A stretch of DNA of 64,000 bases from Dehalococcoidia bacterium (lineage in GTDB: Bacteria; Chloroflexota; Dehalococcoidia; E44-bin15), in contig JBAZMV010000004.1 in the NCBI GenBank assembly GCA_041649635.1, forward strand, positions 124,001 through 188,000, in the 5' to 3' direction. The first letter of the stretch is position 1, and each line of letters begins with the position of its first letter. Both the position numbers and the translations under genes were made by a program. Below are positions 42,886 to 49,268 of the stretch, one piece after another. The notes below the pieces were generated by a model. It saw only the letters and a list, made by a program, of their open reading frames with translations, was not told where the DNA came from and searched no databases.

Positions 42886-44094
42886 ATGGCCAAGACTATA
42901 GCTGAGATCAACGAAAAGATAAAGAAAGGCCAGGCGGTCGTGGTCAACGCCGAGGAGATCATCGACCTGGTTGCAAAGAAGGGCGTCGAAAAGGCGGCTC
43001 GCGAGGTGGACGTTGTAACCACCGGCACCTTCGGCCCGATGTGCAGCTCCAGCGCTTATTTCAACCTGGGTCATACCAAACCCCGCATCAAGCTCGGCGG
43101 CGGCAAGGTATATCTGAACGACGTTCCTGCTTACACCGGAGTTGCCGCCGTCGATATCATCCTCGGCGCCACTGCCATGCCCGACGACGACCCGCGCAAC
43201 AAGGTGCATCCCGGCGCCTTCAATTACGGCGGCGGCCATGTCATCGAGGCGCTTGTGGCGGGCAAGGACGTAAGGCTTTCAGCCGTGACCTACGGCACCG
43301 ACTGCTACCCGCGCAAGAAACTGGAGAGCCGGGTTAAGCTCAAGGATATGAATGAGGCCGTGCTCTTCAACATGAGGAACGCCTATCAGAACTATAACGT
43401 GGCGGTGAACCTGTCGGACAAGACTATCTACACCTATCTAGGCGTGCTCAAGCCGAACATGGGCAACGCCAACTATTGCTCGGCGGGACAGCTTTCGCCG
43501 CTGCTCAACGACCCGTTCTACAAGACCATCGGCATCGGCACCAGGATATTCCTGGGCGGCGGAGTCGGCTACGTGGCCTGGCAGGGCACGCAGCATAGCC
43601 CGGCCGCGCTCAGGGGAGATAACGGCGTGCCTAAGAGGGGGGCGGGGACGCTGGCCGTCATCGGCGACCTCAAGGGTATGAGTCCTAGGTGGCTGGTGGG
43701 CACCAGCATGCTGGGCTACGGTCCGACCATGACCGTGGGCATCGGGGTGCCGATACCGATACTTAATGAGGAGATACTGCGCTATACAGCGGTGAAGGAT
43801 GACGAAATCTACGCCGCAATAGTGGATTATAGCGGCGCTTACCCGCAGCGCAATCCGGACATCGTGGGCGAGGTAAGCTACGGCCAACTCAAGAGCGGGC
43901 TTATCGTAGTGCAAAACAAGAAGGTGCCCACCGCCTCGCTTTCCAGCTACCCCCGCGCGCTGGAGATAGCTAACACGCTAAAGGAGTGGATTGCCAAAGG
44001 GCAGTTCCTGCTCACGGATGCGGTGGCTCCGCTGCCCGGCGCCGATTCCGGGCTCTCGGCGAAACCGTTCAACGAACGTCCCATCGAGGAGTAG
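42886..44094 (+). CDS. Homocysteine biosynthesis protein (DUF39, COG1900)
   Basis: A 402-residue DUF39 protein. Family work in methanogens and other anaerobes links DUF39 plus an NIL-ferredoxin protein to conversion of aspartate semialdehyde to homocysteine with sulfide-derived sulfur. Present are VVTTGTFGPMCSSSAYFNLGH with Cys53, a Gly-rich KLGGGKVYLNDVPAYTG, and TYGTDCYPRKKLE with Cys140, either of which could carry persulfide. The NIL-ferredoxin partner is the next gene. GAAGGAG precedes the ATG. The stop TAG (44092-44094) is inside a repeat core. Confidence 0.9.
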   Translation: MAKTIAEINEKIKKGQAVVVNAEEIIDLVAKKGVEKAAREVDVVTTGTFGPMCSSSAYFNLGHTKPRIKLGGGKVYLNDVPAYTGVAAVDIILGATAMPDDDPRNKVHPGAFNYGGGHVIEALVAGKDVRLSAVTYGTDCYPRKKLESRVKLKDMNEAVLFNMRNAYQNYNVAVNLSDKTIYTYLGVLKPNMGNANYCSAGQLSPLLNDPFYKTIGIGTRIFLGGGVGYVAWQGTQHSPAALRGDNGVPKRGAGTLAVIGDLKGMSPRWLVGTSMLGYGPTMTVGIGVPIPILNEEILRYTAVKDDEIYAAIVDYSGAYPQRNPDIVGEVSYGQLKSGLIVVQNKKVPTASLSSYPRALEIANTLKEWIAKGQFLLTDAVAPLPGADSGLSAKPFNERPIEE

Positions 44095-44365
44095 GGGCGA
44101 GGAGACCTCGCCCGTTACGGTTTCCGGTTTTTACCGGAATGACGGAGACGCCACGTAGGGGCGAAAAATTTTTCGCCCCTACACAAATCCTCCTAAATCC
44201 CCCTTTACGAAAGGGGGACTAAGGGGGGTTGAAATGCAGGGGGTTCAACGAAACTTAAACGTCGACCTTTAAAAAAGAGATGCAGGAGAAGCTCCTGCCG
44301 GGGGAAATCGGGGGTGTCCCCCGAATCCCTCACCTCCCCCAAGATTGGGGGATACAGGGGGCTGA
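44091..44365. repeat. Long composite repeat between the two homocysteine genes
   Basis: Occupies most of the 347-bp gap 44095-44442. A core on the DUF39 stop codon (44091-44118, GTAGGGGCGAGGAG...) comes first. A module E hairpin (TTCCGG-TTTTTA-CCGGAATGAC) and a perfect 28-nt palindrome (44155-44182, interior CGAAAAATTTTTCG) follow. Then come two module C pieces (CCCCCTTTACGAAAGGGGG and 'tcccccaagattgggggatacagggggctg'). The last 78 bp before the next gene holds only its GAGG site. Confidence 0.8.
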
Positions 44366-44442
44366 ATATAATTATGGGTCGACTCAATTGACGATAAACA
44401 AGCGGTCGAGTTGGATAAACCGACCCTATGCGAGGTTGAGAG

Positions 44443-44853
44443 ATGGTTATTAAGAGAAGAGTGGTGCTTCATTTCCCCGCGCGGCGGGTAGACCAGCCGG
44501 TGATCTATAAGCTGGTCAAGGATTATGACCTTGTGCTCAACGTGCTCAAGGCATCTATCATGCCCAACGAGGAAGGGCGAATGGTGCTCGAGCTGTCAGG
44601 TGCTCGGGACAACTACGATAAAGGAATAAAGTTCCTCCAGACCGCGGGGGTGAAGATACAGTCGCTGGGTCAGGACGTTATACGGAACGATAATCGCTGC
44701 ACCCACTGCGGAGCCTGTATAGCCGTGTGCCCCAGCGGCGCGCTGTCCCTTGACCACAAAACCAGGATGGTCAAGTTCGATCCGGCGGAATGCACCGCTT
44801 GCGAGCTCTGCGTGCTGGCCTGCCCGCCCCGGGCCATGGAGGTCTACCTTTAG
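44443..44853 (+). CDS. NIL-domain ferredoxin, homocysteine biosynthesis partner
   Basis: A 136-residue protein. The N-terminal 75 residues form an NIL domain (VLHFPARRVDQPVIYKLVKDYDL...), followed by two [4Fe-4S] motifs, CTHCGACIAVCPSGA and CTACELCVLACPPRA. Such proteins work with DUF39 proteins as electron carriers in homocysteine synthesis from aspartate semialdehyde. The order DUF39 then NIL-ferredoxin is the known pairing. The last codons overlap the start of the UPF0280 gene by one base (TAGTG), so the three form one pathway unit. Confidence 0.93.
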   Translation: MVIKRRVVLHFPARRVDQPVIYKLVKDYDLVLNVLKASIMPNEEGRMVLELSGARDNYDKGIKFLQTAGVKIQSLGQDVIRNDNRCTHCGACIAVCPSGALSLDHKTRMVKFDPAECTACELCVLACPPRAMEVYL

Positions 44854-45578
44854 TGGGCCAGCTGCGCATCTACCACAACTGGGTCAAGTATTCCGACCTG
44901 GTTTCATTTCGGGTCGCGGATAAGGAAAGCGATGTTCAGATAAGCGCTATGGGCGACTTCCGTGTGGAGGCGCAGGCGGAGATTAAAAGATGCCGCTCCG
45001 AGCTTGAGCGCTACATAGAGCAGAACCTGGAGTTCCTGGTCACGCTGGACCCGATAGACGTCTCCGAAGACGCTCCCTCGATCGTAGCGATAATGGCAAG
45101 CGCCGCGAAAAAGGCCGGTGTGGGACCCATGGCCGCCGTAGCCGGGGCTATAGCCGAGGACATCGGCCATGTGCTGATGAAGCGCTCGGCCGAGGTAATC
45201 GTTGAGAACGGCGGCGATATCTTTATCCACATCAGGAAACCGAGGAGAATCGGCATCTTTGCCGGAAACAGCCCGCTAAGCGGTAAGCTGGCCATCGATA
45301 TAGAACCGGACGATATACCGCTCGGAGTATGCACCTCGTCGGGAACAGTGGGCCACTCACTGAACTTTGGAGTAGCCGATGCCGTTGTCGTCATCTCGCC
45401 TTCGACCGCCCTGGCCGACGCCGCAGCTACCGCCGTGTCAAACATCGTCCAGTCGGCGGATGATATCCCGGCAGCGATAGATCTGGCTCAATCGATCGAT
45501 GGTGTCACCGGCGTCGTGATTATAGTCGGGGACAAGCTCGGTGTGTGGGGGCAGGTTAAGCTCTCCAAGGTGGATTGA
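44853..45578 (+). CDS. UPF0280-family protein (COG2122, ApbE-like fold)
   Basis: A protein of about 241 residues in the UPF0280 family. It has SDVQISAMGDFRVEAQAEI, VAGAIAEDIGHVLMKRSAEVIVENGGDIFIHI, GVCTSSGTVGHSLNFGVADAVVVIS, and the end VVIIVGDKLGVWGQVKL. COG2122 proteins resemble ApbE-type flavin transferases, and at least one methanogen homolog has been linked to cysteine/homocysteine sulfur use. Starting at GTG 44853, the codon shares a G with the previous TAG stop. Genetic linkage to the NIL-ferredoxin and DUF39 genes supports a sulfur role; the reaction is unknown. Confidence 0.85.
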   Translation: MGQLRIYHNWVKYSDLVSFRVADKESDVQISAMGDFRVEAQAEIKRCRSELERYIEQNLEFLVTLDPIDVSEDAPSIVAIMASAAKKAGVGPMAAVAGAIAEDIGHVLMKRSAEVIVENGGDIFIHIRKPRRIGIFAGNSPLSGKLAIDIEPDDIPLGVCTSSGTVGHSLNFGVADAVVVISPSTALADAAATAVSNIVQSADDIPAAIDLAQSIDGVTGVVIIVGDKLGVWGQVKLSKVD

Positions 45579-45579
45579 C

Positions 45580-45906
45580 ATGTCGGCTGAAAAACATATC
45601 GTAGTCTTCATAACAACTGAGACGCAGGCTCAAGGACAGGAGATTGCCGACGCGCTACTAGCCGATAAGCTAGCGGCCTGCGTTAATATCGTGCCGGAGG
45701 TTCATTCCAGGTTCTGGTGGCAGGGCAAGATCGACTCCGCGGATGAATCGCTGCTCATCGTAAAGACAAAGGCGTCTCTGCTCGATGATGTCGTCGCGTT
45801 GGTTAAAAGCAGGCACAGCTACTCCGTGCCCGAGATAATCGCCCTGCCCATCATCGGCGGTAATAAGGATTATCTCGATTGGATAGATGAATCGACTTGT
45901 AAATAG
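45580..45906 (+). CDS. cutA: CutA1-family protein
   Basis: A 108-residue trimeric alpha/beta protein of the CutA1 family. It has VVFITTETQAQGQEIADALLADKLAACVNIVPEVHSRFWWQGKID, ESLLIVKTKASLLDDVVALVKSRHSYSVPEIIALPIIGGNKDYLDWI. Long linked to divalent cation tolerance, its true role is unclear. The start is ATG 45580, one base after the UPF0280 stop; a longer frame to 45541 is rejected as overlap. The stop TAG (45904-45906) opens a degenerate repeat core. Confidence 0.92.
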   Translation: MSAEKHIVVFITTETQAQGQEIADALLADKLAACVNIVPEVHSRFWWQGKIDSADESLLIVKTKASLLDDVVALVKSRHSYSVPEIIALPIIGGNKDYLDWIDESTCK

Positions 45907-45932
45907 ACGGGCTTGATTAATCAAGCCCCTAC
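45904..45932. repeat. Module A core over the cutA stop codon
   Basis: TAGACGGGC-TTGATTAATCAA-GCCCCTAC: a 28-29 nt copy with a degenerate left end, whose first three bases are the cutA stop. Confidence 0.75.
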
Positions 45933-45969
45933 ATTTATCTACGACGTTAAATACCCGTTTTCAAACCCG

Positions 45970-46737
45970 TTATTCCACCCGCCTGCGCACCATCATTGTG
46001 GCGAAGATGACCATCACCACCGCGATGCCGCCCAGGACGGCAAAGGAAGGCCAGAGATCGCTCCAGTTGTATCCCTCCAGGAACAGGCTGCGCACACCTA
46101 CGATGGTATAGTCTACCGGGTTGAAATTCGTCACCGTCTGGAGCCAGCCCGGCAATAGCTCTTCCGGCATCATCATCGTGGAGAGAAACATCAGCGGCAG
46201 GGTAAGAAGATTCGTCGTCGCCATCAATGTTTCCTGCCTCTTTACCAGGAGCGCCACCCCGTTGGAGAAAGCGGAGATGCCCAACCCCAGCAGGGCTATG
46301 AGCAGCAGCGCCAGCAGCGCCCCGCCCGCGCCCGTTGCGATATCCACACCCATGATCACCCCGATGATCAGGATGATGGCGGCCTGAACCAGTAGAACAA
46401 CCACGGTTGCGATGACGCGGCCCAGTATGATGGAGACGCGTGTCACCGGTGTAGCCGACATCCTGGACAGAATGCCCGTGTCTATGTCCATTATCGTGCC
46501 CATGCCGGAGAACACCGCGCTGAAGAGACCAGTCATCACCAGCACGGCCGGGGTGAAGAACTGCAGGTAGCTGGTGCCTCCTGCGAACATCGCGCTGCCC
46601 ACGGATTTGAATATCTCGGGGAAGAGCAGAAGGAACAGTATCGGCTGGGCCATGCTCATGAACAGGAAAACCGGCATGCGGAGGCGCGTCCTGATATCGC
46701 GCAGCGATATGTACCAGGTATCTTTAAGAGCGTTCAT
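45970..46737 (-). CDS. ABC-2 type transporter permease
   Basis: A 255-residue integral membrane protein with about six predicted segments (for example VFLFMSMAQPILFLLLFPEI, FFTPAVLVMTGLFSAVFSGMGT, VATVVVLLVQAAIILIIGVI). The ABC-2 signature falls near ISRMSATPVTRVSIILGR, and LLPGWLQTVTNFNPVDY lies near the end. Together with the ATPase gene that overlaps its start it forms a DrrAB/NodIJ-like exporter. A MarR-type regulator with matching operators lies upstream. Substrate unknown; drug or lipid export is plausible. Confidence 0.92.
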   Translation of the reverse strand: MNALKDTWYISLRDIRTRLRMPVFLFMSMAQPILFLLLFPEIFKSVGSAMFAGGTSYLQFFTPAVLVMTGLFSAVFSGMGTIMDIDTGILSRMSATPVTRVSIILGRVIATVVVLLVQAAIILIIGVIMGVDIATGAGGALLALLLIALLGLGISAFSNGVALLVKRQETLMATTNLLTLPLMFLSTMMMPEELLPGWLQTVTNFNPVDYTIVGVRSLFLEGYNWSDLWPSFAVLGGIAVVMVIFATMMVRRRVE

Positions 46738-47771
46738 CTTACTCTCCTCCGATTACTCATGCGGTGCATTTGAGCAAAGGTGGTGCGCGTGCCCTCCTGG
46801 GCGCGTATGGTGCGTCCGGTATATTTCAGGAACACGTCGTCCAGCGACGGCCGCGATATGGACATGGTCCTGACCGCGATCCCCTGCGCGTCCAGAACCT
46901 GCATGATTCCGGGCGCGGCAGAGCCGCCGTCTTTCACGTAGACCGCCAGATCGCCGTCCGCGGGCTTGGTCCCGATAACAAAAGGCTTGCCCGTCAGGAC
47001 TTCCTCCGCACGTTTTACCAGTTCCTTGCATGCCTCAGGGTCATCGCCCGCGGGAGAAATCGACACAACGTCGCCGCCGATGGAGCGCTTGAGCTCGTCG
47101 GATGTGCCCATGGTGATTATCTTGCCCAGGTCGATGATGGCGATGCGGCCGGCCAGTTTGTCGGCCTCCTCCATGTAGTGCGTGGTCAGAAATATCGTCA
47201 TGCCCAGCTTCTGCACCAGCTTTTGGATGTACTCCCAGATATGCGCCCTGGTCTGGGGATCGAGCCCTGTGGTCGGCTCATCCAGGAACAGTATCTGGGG
47301 GCGATGTATAAGCCCCATGGCCAGATCCAGCCTCTTGCGCATGCCGCCGGAATAGGTTGAGACCATCTTGTTCCCGTACTCGGTCAGGCCGACGATTTCG
47401 AGTATGTTCTTCACGCGCCGCTTTATCGTGGCATTATCCAGACGGTAGAAATGGCCGTACAGCGTCAGGTTCTCGCGACCGGTAGCGTGCTCGTCCACGC
47501 CGACGTCCTGCGCGGAATACCCGATGCGTTTGCGCACCTCGGCCGGGTGCCTGGCTACGTCGAATCCGGCCACCATGGCCTTCCCCGAAGTGATCGGCAG
47601 CAGCGTGTTCAGCATCTTGATGGTGGTGGTCTTGCCCGCACCGTTGGGACCCAGGAAGGCGAATATCTCGCCGGCCTTGACCTCGAAGTCGATGCCGTCA
47701 ACGGCCTTGGTATTGCCCTTATATACTTTGGTCAGCTTGCGCGTCACGATGACGCTTTTCTCTCCAGTCAT
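46734..47771 (-). CDS. ABC transporter ATP-binding protein (DrrA-like)
   Basis: A protein of about 345 residues. It has Walker A FLGPNGAGKTTTIKMLNTL, signature YSGGMRKRLDLAMGL, Walker B ILFLDEPTTGLDP and H-loop TIFLTTHYMEEAD. A C-terminal domain (about 235-345) ends SISRPSLDDVFLKYTGRTIR, the DrrA/antibiotic-export pattern. I start it at ATG 47771 because GGGAG lies 8 nt ahead; ATG 47798 and 47789 are alternatives with poor spacing. The permease gene overlaps its end by 4 nt. A MarR-type operator sits just upstream, so it should be induced when that regulator releases DNA. Confidence 0.93.
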   Translation of the reverse strand: MTGEKSVIVTRKLTKVYKGNTKAVDGIDFEVKAGEIFAFLGPNGAGKTTTIKMLNTLLPITSGKAMVAGFDVARHPAEVRKRIGYSAQDVGVDEHATGRENLTLYGHFYRLDNATIKRRVKNILEIVGLTEYGNKMVSTYSGGMRKRLDLAMGLIHRPQILFLDEPTTGLDPQTRAHIWEYIQKLVQKLGMTIFLTTHYMEEADKLAGRIAIIDLGKIITMGTSDELKRSIGGDVVSISPAGDDPEACKELVKRAEEVLTGKPFVIGTKPADGDLAVYVKDGGSAAPGIMQVLDAQGIAVRTMSISRPSLDDVFLKYTGRTIRAQEGTRTTFAQMHRMSNRRRVR

Positions 47772-47809
47772 ATCGTTTGCTCCCGTCATAACCTTCATCG
47801 ATTCAAAAC

Positions 47810-47828
47810 TATTTCCACATTGGAAATA
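47810..47828. promoter_or_regulatory. MarR-type operator upstream of the ABC exporter genes
   Basis: Perfect 8-3-8 palindrome TATTTCCA-CAT-TGGAAATA between the end of the marR gene and the start of the exporter ATPase gene. The same half-site occurs at 48361-48381. Confidence 0.72.
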
Positions 47829-47840
47829 TAATCACATAGA

Positions 47841-48344
47841 TCAAACCGTTTTCATAGATGTCGTTATCTTGCGAAGGAGTGTCAGCAGGATAGCCCTCTC
47901 CTCCGGCGTCAAACAGACCAGCACCTTTTTTATCCCCTGCGCCTGCATATCCTTCATAGCTTCATGCAGCCGGCGCCCGTCATCGGTCAGCGTCACCCTG
48001 ACAACCCTCCCGTCAGCGGTATCGGGCAGCCTTTGCAGGATGCCTATACTTTCACCTGCATCCACCATCCGCGACGTCGTAGAAAACGGCAGCGAGAGGA
48101 TTTTGCTCATCTCCCCCATGGTCGGATTGGCACCCCGATACAGAACGCCCCCCATGCGGCTGAAAGCCAACGGATCCATTTCAGGATGGAAGCTCTCCCC
48201 ACTCTTCAGTCTTTTGAACCGGGTCATTAGACTGAGCATCTCCGGGGTAGGGGCCGGTCTGGCACCGGCAAGCATTTCGTCCAGGTATTCTATAAACTGA
48301 CCTACCTCGGAAGAGGAAAGCTGCTCGTTCATATTCTTTGCCAT
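47841..48344 (-). CDS. MarR-family transcriptional regulator
   Basis: A protein of about 167 residues with a winged-helix core (about 55-140): ANPTMGEMSKILSLPFSTTSRMVDAGESIGILQRLPDTADGRVVRVTLTDDGRRLH, the recognition helix and wing of MarR proteins. Flanking helices provide dimerisation. I start at ATG 48344 (MAKNMNEQ); the longer frame to 48386 would read through an operator. Two identical-type palindromes, one ahead of this gene and one ahead of the exporter genes, suggest it represses both. The signal is unknown. Confidence 0.88.
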   Translation of the reverse strand: MAKNMNEQLSSSEVGQFIEYLDEMLAGARPAPTPEMLSLMTRFKRLKSGESFHPEMDPLAFSRMGGVLYRGANPTMGEMSKILSLPFSTTSRMVDAGESIGILQRLPDTADGRVVRVTLTDDGRRLHEAMKDMQAQGIKKVLVCLTPEERAILLTLLRKITTSMKTV

Positions 48345-48360
48345 CGCGATTCCGATAAAG

Positions 48361-48381
48361 ATATTTCCAAAATGGAAATAT
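48361..48381. promoter_or_regulatory. MarR-type operator upstream of marR
   Basis: Perfect 9-3-9 palindrome ATATTTCCA-AAA-TGGAAATAT, 17 bp ahead of the marR start. It shares the half-site ATTTCCA with 47810-47828, implying autoregulation. Confidence 0.72.
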
Positions 48382-48423
48382 ATCATTGATTCGATGTATT
48401 GTCAAGCGCCGGTTTTGTATATG

Positions 48424-48482
48424 TAGCAGGGTCAGGTTCGTCCTGCCCGGATAATAAAGGGCGCAGCAAGCGGCGCCCCTAC
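48424..48482. repeat. Module A double-hairpin repeat overlapping a stop codon
   Basis: Read on the minus strand it begins GTAGGGGCGCCGC at 48482 and carries the same two hairpins as the copies at 5075 and 11341. Its first bases supply the TAG stop (48479-48481) of the neighbouring hydrolase gene. Confidence 0.78.
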
Positions 48483-49120
48483 GTCGTAAATGTTTTGCTG
48501 AAAAAGAACGCGACTCTTTCCGCCAGTTTCGGCTCGTATCCGCACCAGAAGTGGTCCGCACCCACGACAAGTTCCTGCTCCGAGTTTTCGTCGAGCTCAC
48601 TGCAGAAGGAAATGAAGCGATCGGTGGGGGTGAAGTCGTCGTAGCTCCCCGAGGCCAGGAGCAGCGGTTTTTCGCAGTCGGTGAGAAATGTGAAATCGAA
48701 CATCTCAAGGGGCGGCGATATGGCCGCGATGGCCTTAACGCGTTCGTCGTTCCAGCAGGCGGGCAGCGAGAACGCGGCGCCCGCCGAGTAGCCGCACAGG
48801 CCTATGCGTCCCGCGTCGATCTCCTGTAACGTCGCGATGTACTCAATCGCTGATTTTGCGTCCTCCCCTTCGCCCCGCCCGTCGTCGTAGCGCCCCTGGC
48901 TGCGGCCCACGCCGCGGAAGTTGAACTTGAACGCCGCGACCGAGGCATCGACGAGCGCATTGCAAACGGCGTCGACGACGTTGTTGTCCATGCTGCCGCC
49001 GTAGAGCGGGTGCGGATGGCAGACGACGACGCATGGGAAAGGCCCGTCGCCGTTCGGCAGGTACAGGACACTTTCCAGCCTCAGGTCTCCGCTTTGGAAT
49101 GTGATTCGTTGTTTTAGCAT
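48479..49120 (-). CDS. Alpha/beta hydrolase (COG2945-like)
   Basis: A 213-residue serine hydrolase fold. It has VVCHPHPLYGGSMDNNVV (oxyanion region), FNFRGVGRSQG, nucleophile elbow GLCGYSAGAAFSLP, catalytic Asp in LASGSYDDFTP and His in VVGADHFWCGYEP. Substrates of the family are mostly unknown. Length is normal and there is no signal peptide, so it is cytoplasmic. It is upstream of marR on the same strand, separated by a repeat whose end forms this gene's stop codon. Confidence 0.88.
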   Translation of the reverse strand: MLKQRITFQSGDLRLESVLYLPNGDGPFPCVVVCHPHPLYGGSMDNNVVDAVCNALVDASVAAFKFNFRGVGRSQGRYDDGRGEGEDAKSAIEYIATLQEIDAGRIGLCGYSAGAAFSLPACWNDERVKAIAAISPPLEMFDFTFLTDCEKPLLLASGSYDDFTPTDRFISFCSELDENSEQELVVGADHFWCGYEPKLAERVAFFFSKTFTT

Positions 49121-49133
49121 GGTTAAGAGCTAG

Positions 49134-49264
49134 TCAACCCCCTGCTGTCCCCCAATCTTGGCCCTTCCATGATAAGACTATTTAGAAGGATTCTGCGGAA
49201 GGGAAATTCTAAGGTTGAGGGGACACCCCTAATACCCCCCGTCAGGAGACTTTGTCTCCTTTAC
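49134..49264. repeat. Composite repeat: module B inserted within module C
   Basis: 'tcaaccccctgctgtcccccaatcttgg' is broken by CCCTTCCATGATAAG...AGAAGGATT and resumes as 'ttgaggggacacccct'. Compare the uninterrupted copy at 34439-34530. It is the last repeat block in the window; none is seen from here to 64000. Confidence 0.75.
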
Positions 49265-49268
49265 CTCA

